A DNA stretch of 42,648 bases from DATGLE01 sp035294325 (GTDB taxonomy: Bacteria; Chloroflexota; Ktedonobacteria; Ktedonobacterales; Ktedonobacteraceae). Positions within the stretch are counted from its first letter, which is position 1, and each line of letters begins with the position of its first letter. Under the pieces are notes generated by a model, which saw only the letters and a list, made by a program, of their open reading frames with translations, had not been told where the DNA came from and made no database searches. The translations under genes and the position numbers were made by a program. Shown in pieces: positions 36,245 through 42,648 of this stretch. The DNA lies in the NCBI GenBank assembly GCA_035294325.1, contig DATGLE010000247.1, positions 1 to 42,648 of the forward strand, written 5' to 3'.

Positions 36245-36835
36245 ATGCAAGTACGTTTTTCACCCAATATACAGCCCTTTATCATAGTACTGGGGCTTGG
36301 CAGTATATTCATCCTTGTCTCTCTGATCGCACTCGCTTCCGCTATCAACACGATGAGGATGCAGCAAAGTTACCAGGCCGGGCAATGCACAATCACCGCA
36401 AAGCACCTGCTCCACAGTCTTAGTTCTTCCACCACAAACACGGGTACAGGTCAAATCCATACAACCAGCGATGTGTATGCACCTTCCTTCGAGTTTACGG
36501 TGCGGACGGCTGATGGCAGGAGCTACGCCTCTCAAGGCTATGATGGGTTGAACGTCTATACTTCTGATCTTGCCGGCCAACAGGCGATTCTTGACCGCTA
36601 TAAAGTTGGGCAAACATATCAATGCTGGTATGATCCGTTGCATCCATCACAGGCGGTACTTGTACGGGGCTTCAACTGGCTGCTCTTTCTGATTGGAGGG
36701 GCGTTTTTGCTCGTAGGAGCTGTGCTCGCAATTATTGGCTGGGCGCTTTTCAGGGGTTTTCGCAGGCGCCAAAGCTACACCGGGCAAATCATGGGTTCCT
36801 ATTCCGGCGAGAAAAACTGGACCAGTAAGTACTGA
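36245..36835 (+). CDS. DUF3592-like membrane protein
   Basis: The 196-residue protein has two hydrophobic segments, near the N-terminus (PFIIVLGLGSIFILVSLIAL) and near the C-terminus (LLFLIGGAFLLVGAVLAIIG), flanking an extracytoplasmic beta domain. FEFTVRTADGRSY ... YKVGQTYQCWYDPLHPSQAVL is typical of DUF3592. Function unknown. ATG 36245 follows CGGAGG at 9-10 bases; the longer frame from 36140 lacks a ribosome site. Confidence 0.8.
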   Translation: MQVRFSPNIQPFIIVLGLGSIFILVSLIALASAINTMRMQQSYQAGQCTITAKHLLHSLSSSTTNTGTGQIHTTSDVYAPSFEFTVRTADGRSYASQGYDGLNVYTSDLAGQQAILDRYKVGQTYQCWYDPLHPSQAVLVRGFNWLLFLIGGAFLLVGAVLAIIGWALFRGFRRRQSYTGQIMGSYSGEKNWTSKY

Positions 36836-36894
36836 TGATCCCCAAATTTTCCAAACAAGGCGGGAAGAGATTCTGAGAAAAGTGAGTGAACATA

Positions 36895-36994
36895 TCATCC
36901 TGAGCGGCAGTGAGCCGTAGCCCTGAGGAACGAAGGGGAAGGATCTGCACGCCACTACGAGATCCTTCGCTGCGCTGCGCTCCGCTCAGGATGA
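36895..36994. repeat. Family 4 repeat (CATCCTGAGCG type), copy 1
   Basis: TCATCCTGAGCG (36895-36906) and CGCTCAGGATGA (36983-36994) are perfect inverted ends; AAGGATCT/AGATCCTT form an inner pair. The same GAGATCCTTCGCTGCGCTCA phrase recurs at 39314-39333. This is the widespread GTCATCCTGAGC type of intergenic repeat. Confidence 0.75.
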
Positions 36995-37049
36995 CAGAGA
37001 GCGAAGGACGACATGACAGAGCAGCAAGGTGCGGAAGATAGCATTCTTT

Positions 37050-37598
37050 TCAATCGGTATCCCGCTCTCCTCTGTCTTCAACGCGTGGTTGATCCTGGCC
37101 GCGCGTCTGGGCTGCGAGCGCATCGGTATCGGGCAGATAGCTGGAGACGTAATCCGCTACAGGAGCGGCTGAGCGCCGGTAGCTTCTGCGCCGGCGCTGC
37201 GCCGGATCGAAGCTTACCATCGTGCCGAGCAGGAGCAGCAGCAGAGTGACGACGCAGAGCGCGACTACAGCGTCGCGCAGCGTGAGGAAGCGCAGATCTA
37301 CCTGCTGGGCGACGCTGGCGGAGGCTTTGATGCCGCCGCATACCAGGGGCAGGGGCGAAAGGAAGGCAACAGCAGCGACTCCCAGGGAGACGATGCCCAC
37401 ACCAGCGGTCAACCCGCGCAGCAGTCGTTGCCCGCGCCTTCGCCTGGCGATCAGCAGCGCCTCGGCCAGCAGGATGATGCCACAGAAGGCCGCGACTACG
37501 CTCAGCGCCTGCAAGGGATTGCCGGAGATGAACGGGAAGAGGTTGGGCAGCGCTCCATGCAGCGGGCTGCATCCTGCTAGAATCAGCATGTACATCAT
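37050..37598 (-). CDS. Small hypothetical membrane protein
   Basis: The 182-residue protein is not recognised. It has hydrophobic segments near residues 3-20, 29-50, 65-85 and 108-128, separated by basic loops (IARRRRGQRLLRGL; FDPAQRRRRSYRR), and a hydrophilic C-terminus rich in Asp, Arg and Gln, probably cytoplasmic. AAGGAG precedes a double ATG (37598 and 37595). It is flanked by repeats on both sides, with no obvious partner. Confidence 0.65.
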   Translation of the reverse strand: MMYMLILAGCSPLHGALPNLFPFISGNPLQALSVVAAFCGIILLAEALLIARRRRGQRLLRGLTAGVGIVSLGVAAVAFLSPLPLVCGGIKASASVAQQVDLRFLTLRDAVVALCVVTLLLLLLGTMVSFDPAQRRRRSYRRSAAPVADYVSSYLPDTDALAAQTRGQDQPRVEDRGERDTD

Positions 37599-37790
37599 CT
37601 CATGATCTCCTTCCTTAAATTGGGGATGCCGGGGACTTGCCCACCGACAACCCCGCCCACAAGACAGAATACCCGCTCGCCCTCCGATATTCCGAAAATT
37701 GAGAGAAGCTGACCCAAATGTCCTACTACAACCTGCTTCTACCTGGCACGTAGAGATCCTGGGTGGTTCAAAACCTCTATGTTAGAAAGT

Positions 37791-37960
37791 GTGTCTGATG
37801 CCTGATACCCTCGCCTGCTCGCGCCTGCGGCGCTCGTCGAATGGATGATGTTATGTGAAAAATGCGCTGCGTGCATTTTTCACATAACATCATCCATTGC
37901 TGGCGCGGCTGCGCCGCGCGCACGTCCGGCCAGAGAGCGAGGGAGCGAGGAATCGGACAC
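37791..37960. repeat. Family 1 palindromic element, copy G
   Basis: Near-terminal GTGTCTG and CGGACAC are inverted copies (6 of 7). Left module GCTCGCGCCTGCGGCGCTCG (37817-37836), inverted repeat 37840-37898 with 26 bp perfect arms and a GCTGCGT centre, core AAAAATGC/GCATTTTT, then right module TGGCGCGGCTGCGCCGCGCG (37901-37920). It fills much of the 391-base gap before the P450 gene; the rest shows no gene. Confidence 0.85.
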
Positions 37961-37989
37961 CTTTCCAATACAGAAAGAAAGAGCAAACT

Positions 37990-39165
37990 ATGCAAACAAA
38001 GACCAATAGAGAAGAACTGTACTCCAGCTACGAGTGGTATCGCCAGATGCGCGAGACGCAGCCCGTTTTTCAGGATCCGGATTGGGGCGGCTTGCACATC
38101 TTTCGCTACGCCGATGTCGCGCGTGTTCTTTCAGACCATGCAACGTTTTCTTCCGATGAGAGCCGCTACGCGCCCGCCGAGTTTCGCGATAATAGTCCGA
38201 TCAGTTCCAGTATTCTGCGCATGGATCCGCCGCGCCATCGCCAGTTGCGTAACCTGGTTTCGCAGGGCTTCACCCCGCGCATGGTGGCACAGATGGAGCC
38301 ACGCATCAAAGAGATTACCAGCGAGCTGATCGATAAGGTGGCGGACAGAGGCGAGATGGACGCCATCAGAGACCTGGCCTATCCGCTGCCGGTGACGGTC
38401 ATCGCGGAACTGCTGGGCATCCCGACAGAGCTGCGCGATGATTTCAAGCGCTGGTCTGACGCGCTCGTCTCAGGAGATGAGGAGACGACGGAAGAGGAGC
38501 GGCAGGCGCTCTTTCAGGAAATCGGAGGCATGTTCGGCTACTTCTCTCAGGTGCTTGAGGAGCGGCGCACGCATCCACAGGATGATCTGGTGAGCGCGCT
38601 GCTGGCCGCGGAAGTTGATGGACAACGCCTGAGCGATATGGAGCTACTTGGCTTCTGCGGGCTGCTGCTCGTCGCGGGCAATGAGACCACGACCAATCTG
38701 ATCGGCAACCTGATTCTCTGCCTCGACGAGAATCCCGGCGTTGTAGAACGGCTGCGCGCCAACCGCGAACTCGTGCCCGGAGCCATTGAAGAGGCGCTGC
38801 GCTACTACTCGCCCGTCAAGACCATGACGCGCTTTGCTACCACTGCGACGACCATCGGCGACAAGCGCATCGAGGCCGGGCAGATTATCCTGCCCTGGAT
38901 CAGCTCGGCGAACCGCGACGAGGCCGAGTTTCCCGACGCGGACCGCTTCGACATCGAGCGCGAGCCGAACCGGCACCTCGCTTTCGGGCGCGGCATTCAC
39001 TTCTGCCTGGGCGCTCCCCTGGCGCGCCTGGAGGCCAGGATCGCGCTCAACACCATGCTTGACCGCCTGCCCGGCCAGTGGCAGGTAGCCGATGTGCCGC
39101 TGGAGCGCATCAAGAGCTTTATCGTCTTCGGCACCAAAAACCTGCCCCTGACCTGGGGCGCATAA
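37990..39165 (+). CDS. Cytochrome P450
   Basis: The 391-residue soluble P450 has the I-helix motif AGNETTTN, the ExxR motif in EEALRYYSP, and the haem-binding loop FGRGIHFCLGAPLARLEA with the thiolate Cys at residue 339. Length and motifs fit bacterial class I P450s (CYP107-like style); the substrate is unknown and no ferredoxin or biosynthetic cluster is adjacent. ATG 37990 (MQTKTNREELYSSYEWYRQM) is the sensible start; the frame upstream runs through a repeat. Confidence 0.95.
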   Translation: MQTKTNREELYSSYEWYRQMRETQPVFQDPDWGGLHIFRYADVARVLSDHATFSSDESRYAPAEFRDNSPISSSILRMDPPRHRQLRNLVSQGFTPRMVAQMEPRIKEITSELIDKVADRGEMDAIRDLAYPLPVTVIAELLGIPTELRDDFKRWSDALVSGDEETTEEERQALFQEIGGMFGYFSQVLEERRTHPQDDLVSALLAAEVDGQRLSDMELLGFCGLLLVAGNETTTNLIGNLILCLDENPGVVERLRANRELVPGAIEEALRYYSPVKTMTRFATTATTIGDKRIEAGQIILPWISSANRDEAEFPDADRFDIEREPNRHLAFGRGIHFCLGAPLARLEARIALNTMLDRLPGQWQVADVPLERIKSFIVFGTKNLPLTWGA

Positions 39166-39186
39166 TCTAAAAGTGAGGTGGTGGTG

Positions 39187-39231
39187 ATGCAGCAGGCCGC
39201 GCCAGTGCAACAGCAGGCACAGAACCGTTAA
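39187..39231 (+). CDS. Candidate micro-ORF after the P450 (14 aa)
   Basis: ATG 39187 with GAGGTGG upstream opens a 14-codon frame, MQQAAPVQQQAQNR, 21 bases after the P450 stop. It has no aromatic residue, unlike P450-crosslinked peptides, so it may be chance. Confidence 0.2.
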   Translation: MQQAAPVQQQAQNR

Positions 39232-39236
39232 TCAAG

Positions 39237-39341
39237 GGTGTCATCCCTGCGTGCCTCAGGGCAGGATTGCCGAGCGCAGCGAAGCATACAGACTCGCCCG
39301 GCCTTCGCCGGGCGAGATCCTTCGCTGCGCTCAGGATGACA
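39237..39341. repeat. Family 4 repeat, copy 2
   Basis: GTGTCATCCCTGCG at the left and GCTCAGGATGAC at the right are imperfect inverted ends. A perfect hairpin (CTCGCCCGGC, 4-base loop) lies at 39293-39316. The right half matches the repeat at 36960-36994. Confidence 0.65.
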
Positions 39342-39408
39342 TGGGACGCTCAATCAGGATGACATGGGACGCTCAGGATGATATGGGACGCTCAATCAGG
39401 ATGATATG
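39332..39408 (+). repeat. Degenerate tandem repeat, 42 bp period
   Basis: The unit CAGGATGACATGGGACGCT occurs with or without a trailing CAAT: 39332-39354, 39355-39373, 39374-39396 and a partial 39397-39408. It expands the right end of the family 4 repeat. Confidence 0.75.
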
Positions 39409-39429
39409 CTCGGAGGTGATCGCTCCTGT

Positions 39430-39545
39430 CGATGCTCACACGGCTCCGCCGCGCAAGGAACGTATTTGTTATGCGGAAAAATGCGCTCCGCGCATTTTTC
39501 CGCATAACAAATACGTTCAGCGAGCGCCGCAGGCGCGAGCATCCG
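39430..39545. repeat. Family 1 palindromic element, copy H
   Basis: GGCTCCGCCGCGCAAG, then a perfect inverted repeat with 29 bp arms and a TCC loop (39458-39518), core AAAAATGCGC/GCGCATTTTT, then GCGAGCGCCGCAGGCGCGAG. With the family 4 and tandem repeats it fills the 489-base gap before the kinase gene. Confidence 0.85.
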
Positions 39546-39564
39546 AAAACATATGCATATTAGC

Positions 39565-39593
39565 TTGACATGACTAAATCGCGATCTTACAAT
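39565..39593 (+). promoter_or_regulatory. Promoter of kinase gene 1
   Basis: A perfect TTGACA (39565-39570), a 17 bp spacer and TACAAT (39588-39593). The same promoter and leader recur before kinase gene 2. Confidence 0.75.
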
Positions 39594-39654
39594 CTGAGAA
39601 GAGAAGAAAAATGTAGGACGGCCAGGGTGTTTCGAGAAAGGCACAGGATGAAAC

Positions 39655-41028
39655 ATGGCGGCCTCACCGGGTCCCGGCTCTCTACTGGCCGGGCACTATC
39701 GCATCCTTGAGAAGATCGGCGAGGGCGGCTTCGGCGTCGTCTACAAAGCGCGCGATGAGAATCAGCGCGGCAAACTCGTTGCCATCAAACAGATCAACAT
39801 GGCCGCACTCTCGACGCAGGAGAAGATCGAGGCCACCGACTCCTATAATCGCGAGACCACCCTGCTGCCCCGCCTGCGCCACGATAGCATTCCCCGCCTC
39901 TACGATCATTTTACCGATCCCGATCACTGGTATATTGTGCTGGATTATGTCGAGGGCAGGACGCTCGACGAGATCCTGGCGACGGCGCGTCATGGGCGCC
40001 TGCCCGCGAGCAAAGTTTTCGACATCGGCATCAAGCTCTGCGACGTGCTCGGCTACCTGCATGCGCAGAAACCGGCGCTCATCTTCCGCGATGTCAAGCC
40101 CGACAACATCATGCTCACTCCGAAGGGCCAGCTCTACCTGATCGATTTCGGCATCGCACGCCGCTATCGCGAGGGACAGATACGCGACACCGGACCGCTC
40201 GGCTCCCCCGGCTACGCCGCCCCGGAGCAGTATGGCAAGGCCCAGACTACCCCACAGAGCGACCTCTATGGCCTGGGCGCGACGCTGCAAACTCTGCTCA
40301 CTGGCAAGGAGCCGCTGGAGATCCGCCTGACAGGCATGCCAGAGGATTGCAACATCCCCCCGGAGCTACAGGCGCTGATTACGCGGTTGATGGAGCGCGA
40401 TAGCAGGGATCGGCCTCGCAGTGCCGAGGAGGTGAAGCAGCAGCTCCAGTATCTTCACTATCACTCGCCCCAGGAACGCAGGAGGCGTATCCTGACGTTT
40501 TGCGGTCAACTGGTCAAGAACTCGGTGCCGCAGTTCGTTATAGGCTCCTCGCTGGCGGTGCTCTTCGGCATCCTCGGCCTCTCCGACGGCTTTTTCGCCA
40601 GCGGATTTCTGCTGCCCTGCATCCTGGCGATGCTGGCAACAGTCGCAGGCAGGAGCATGCTGTGCCTGCACCGCGAACTGGACGCGCCGGGGGGCAGGTC
40701 GGAGCGAATGGAGATCTTCTGGACGGTATGGAACAGTCTGACCAGCTCAATGCTGATGGCGGCAGTGCCGATGCTCTTCTTTTACTGCCTTTACGATTCT
40801 CTGCAACCGCTCAATCCTTTTGCCGGCCCGGAAATTGTGCTGATCGCGATTTCCGGCGTTATCTGCATGATCGTTGGGCTGCGCTGGACGATCATGTGTC
40901 TGGGCTGGCTCCTGAAAAATCTCCCGCTGCTCATTCGGCATTTACTACACGGTCCTGCCTGGCAAGCGGCCCAACCCCGGCAGGCTGCGCAGGCGCCCCC
41001 GCTCCAGCAGATACACCGGTGCCCGTGA
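39655..41028 (+). CDS. Membrane Ser/Thr protein kinase 1
   Basis: The 457-residue protein has an N-terminal Hanks-type kinase domain: glycine loop IGEGGFGVVYKA, catalytic Lys in LVAIKQ (residue 45), FRDVKPDNIML (His of HRD replaced by Phe), LIDFGIARRY and GYAAPEQYG. After residue ~270 come four or so hydrophobic segments (FVIGSSLAVLFGILGL; GFLLPCILAMLATVAG; MLMAAVPMLFFYCLYD; EIVLIAISGVICMIVGL), so the kinase faces the cytoplasm. It closely resembles the next gene but lacks the N-terminal zinc ribbon. The start is supported by alignment with gene 2, where the same PGPGSLLAG phrase opens the domain. Confidence 0.94.
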   Translation: MAASPGPGSLLAGHYRILEKIGEGGFGVVYKARDENQRGKLVAIKQINMAALSTQEKIEATDSYNRETTLLPRLRHDSIPRLYDHFTDPDHWYIVLDYVEGRTLDEILATARHGRLPASKVFDIGIKLCDVLGYLHAQKPALIFRDVKPDNIMLTPKGQLYLIDFGIARRYREGQIRDTGPLGSPGYAAPEQYGKAQTTPQSDLYGLGATLQTLLTGKEPLEIRLTGMPEDCNIPPELQALITRLMERDSRDRPRSAEEVKQQLQYLHYHSPQERRRRILTFCGQLVKNSVPQFVIGSSLAVLFGILGLSDGFFASGFLLPCILAMLATVAGRSMLCLHRELDAPGGRSERMEIFWTVWNSLTSSMLMAAVPMLFFYCLYDSLQPLNPFAGPEIVLIAISGVICMIVGLRWTIMCLGWLLKNLPLLIRHLLHGPAWQAAQPRQAAQAPPLQQIHRCP

Positions 41029-41032
41029 CAAC

Positions 41033-41062
41033 TTGACACAGCCTGAACAGGCGCTCTACAAT
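41033..41062 (+). promoter_or_regulatory. Promoter of kinase gene 2
   Basis: TTGACA (41033-41038), an 18 bp spacer and TACAAT (41057-41062), then a leader sharing GACAGCCAGAGTGTT with the GACGGCCAGGGTGTT of gene 1. It starts 5 bases after the stop of kinase 1. Confidence 0.7.
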
Positions 41063-41127
41063 CTAAGCGAAACAGGAAAACGCAAGACAGCCAGAGTGTT
41101 CATGAAAGGCGGCAGCAGAGCACATTT

Positions 41128-42621
41128 ATGGCCTCTTCTCTCTTCTGCGATACATGCGGAGCCGCACTTCCGGCCCAGGCGGACAGTTGTCCCGTCTGCG
41201 GCAAGGCAGCGAGCGACTATTCCGCCACTACAGATAATACAGCATCGCCTGCTGCACCATCCCAGATGATCGTGCTCGGCCAGAGTGAACCCGGCCCCGG
41301 CTCTCTGCTGGCCGGGCGCTACCGTATCCTGGAGAAGATCGGGGAAGGCGGCTTCGGCGTCGTCTATAAGGCGCGTGATGAGCAGATGTGGGGGAAGCTG
41401 GTGGCTGTCAAGCAGATCAATATGGCCGCGCTCTCTACCCAGGAAAAGATCGAGGCCACCGATTCGTTTAATCGCGAGATTACGCTGCTCGCCGGTTTAC
41501 AGCACAGGAGCCTGCCGCACATTTACGACCACTTTACCGATCCCGAACACTGGTACGTGGTCATGAATTATATCGAAGGCCAGACGCTCGAAGAACTGCT
41601 CAAGACGCTGCCCGGCGGACGCCTGTCCCTGAAACATGCACTCAAGATCGGTATGCAGCTCTGCGATGTGCTCGGCTACCTGCATAACCAGGAGCCGGCG
41701 ATCATCTTCCGCGATGTCAAGCCCGGCAATATTATGCTCACGCGGCGCGGCCAGCTCTACCTGATCGATTTCGGTATCGCGCGCCGCTATCGCGAGGGAC
41801 AGGCGAAGGATACCGGGCCGCTCGGCTCACCGGGCTACGCCGCCCCTGAACAATATGGCAGGGCACAGACGACGCCACAGACCGATATCTATGGCCTGGG
41901 CGCCACGCTGCAAACCCTGCTCACCGGCAAGGAGCCGCTGGAGATCCGCGTACATGGCGTACCACCGGATTGCGCTATCCCCTGGCAACTGCAAGCGCTG
42001 ATTACGCGGATGATGGAGCGCGACGCCGATAAACGTCCCCAGAATATGGATGAGGTTTACTACGCGCTCCGCGAGATCAGGCAGCACCCGGCCTGGCGCT
42101 ATACAAAAAACGCAGCCGCGACGAGCTGGACGGTGCTCAAAAATCTGGTTCTCCAACAGATCGGGCTGCTTGCGGCGCTCTTTCTTACGCGTACCTTGAT
42201 GGGCGATGATCCTTTTTCCATAATGTTCTGGGCACCATACTTCCTCATCAGCGCGGCGATTACGCTCGGTCAGACCGCCTATTACCTGCACCAGATCAGC
42301 CAGAACGCTCTGAGCAGGCCAACGGTGCGCGATATCTCTATAAAGGTGGGCAAATACCTGAGCCGCTCCTTGCGCGATGCCTTACTGCCCACAATTCTGC
42401 TCTACTGGCTCTATCTGAGGCCGGGCACCCTTTTTGCGCCACTGGACATCTTCCTGATCTGGCTCTTTGGCATGTACTGGGTGTTTCAAGACTGCTACCA
42501 CTTGCTGAAATGGCTCAGCGATATCGCTGCCAGGCGCTTCAAGAATCCGCCCCGTCCACGTCCTCAGCAGCAGGCCGCTCAGTCTCCTCCACTCCAGCAG
42601 CAGACGCGCCGGCACCCATAA
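41128..42621 (+). CDS. Membrane Ser/Thr protein kinase 2 with N-terminal zinc ribbon
   Basis: The 497-residue paralogue of the preceding kinase begins with a zinc ribbon (CDTCGAALPAQADSCPVCG, residues ~8-26), a short linker, then the kinase domain: IGEGGFGVVYKA, VAVKQ, FRDVKPGNIML, LIDFGIARRY, GYAAPEQYG. Here the catalytic-loop Asn is kept and the residue before it is Gly. Two to four hydrophobic segments follow (LLAALFLTRTLMG; APYFLISAAITLGQTAYYL; ALLPTILLYWLYL; IFLIWLFGMYWVFQ). The C-terminus is Gln/Pro-rich. The kinase regions of the two genes are also nearly identical at the DNA level, indicating recent duplication. Confidence 0.94.
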   Translation: MASSLFCDTCGAALPAQADSCPVCGKAASDYSATTDNTASPAAPSQMIVLGQSEPGPGSLLAGRYRILEKIGEGGFGVVYKARDEQMWGKLVAVKQINMAALSTQEKIEATDSFNREITLLAGLQHRSLPHIYDHFTDPEHWYVVMNYIEGQTLEELLKTLPGGRLSLKHALKIGMQLCDVLGYLHNQEPAIIFRDVKPGNIMLTRRGQLYLIDFGIARRYREGQAKDTGPLGSPGYAAPEQYGRAQTTPQTDIYGLGATLQTLLTGKEPLEIRVHGVPPDCAIPWQLQALITRMMERDADKRPQNMDEVYYALREIRQHPAWRYTKNAAATSWTVLKNLVLQQIGLLAALFLTRTLMGDDPFSIMFWAPYFLISAAITLGQTAYYLHQISQNALSRPTVRDISIKVGKYLSRSLRDALLPTILLYWLYLRPGTLFAPLDIFLIWLFGMYWVFQDCYHLLKWLSDIAARRFKNPPRPRPQQQAAQSPPLQQQTRRHP

Positions 42622-42634
42622 TCTTTATTCTTCC

Positions 42635-42648
42635 CTGGCTCGCGCCTG
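42635..42648. repeat. Start of another family 1 element at the window edge
   Basis: TGGCTCGCGCCTG matches the left module of family 1 and is cut by the end of the window. Confidence 0.4.

Overview
The window looks like chromosomal DNA of a Gram-positive-like, GC-rich, large-genome bacterium. The best guess is Chloroflexota, class Ktedonobacteria. This is inferred from the mix of a PrkA/YhbH/SpoVR module, DUF2203, zinc-ribbon/FHA and membrane Ser/Thr kinase proteins, sigma-A type promoters and abundant palindromic intergenic repeats. No marker here proves the taxonomy. No rRNA, tRNA, CRISPR array, transposase or phage gene was seen.

Layout: (1) 1-8.2 kb: uvrA faces a WecA/TagO-type sugar-phosphate transferase with overlapping 3' ends, followed by a minus-strand run of a large unknown membrane protein, DUF2203 and prmC (ATGA overlap). 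(2) 8.2-10.4 kb: a sulfite-oxidase-like molybdoprotein and an unknown gene, both bordered by palindromic repeats. (3) 10.5-18.4 kb: the core of the window, a prkA - yhbH - spoVR operon on the minus strand. Both prkA and spoVR are interrupted by full-length, apparently intact inteins with LAGLIDADG domains, and the SpoVR intein also carries a LacI-type helix-turn-helix. Upstream of prkA there is a strong extended -10 promoter, a candidate small ORF and a terminator-like hairpin. (4) 18.4-25.4 kb: a SAM hydrolase, a receiver-like/disordered protein, a CrtI-like flavoprotein, a zinc-ribbon/FHA protein and a lipoprotein. (5) 25.8-29.9 kb: dnaA followed directly by mutS2, with one perfect DnaA box next to the mutS2 start; dnaN and recF are not here. 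(6) 30-39.2 kb: single genes (lipoprotein, DnaJ/zinc-ribbon membrane protein, CDF transporter, SRAP/HMCES, BioY, HdeD-like, DUF3592, small membrane protein, P450). (7) 39.6-42.6 kb: two tandem membrane Ser/Thr kinases duplicated together with their promoters.

The intergenic regions carry at least four families of short palindromic, MITE-like repeats. Family 1 has conserved GC-rich flanks around a near-perfect 26-29 bp inverted repeat whose sequence differs from copy to copy while both arms stay complementary. Family 2 is a ~100-135 bp element with ATGTGCA-type terminal inverted repeats and up to three consecutive short-loop hairpins. These repeats and the paired inteins, one with a LacI-type DNA-binding module, are the most unusual content.

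Functional links: uvrA, mutS2 and SRAP deal with DNA damage or recombination; PrkA, YhbH and SpoVR form a conserved stress/sporulation module; the FHA protein and the two kinases suggest phosphothreonine signalling at the membrane, though no direct pairing is shown by the sequence.
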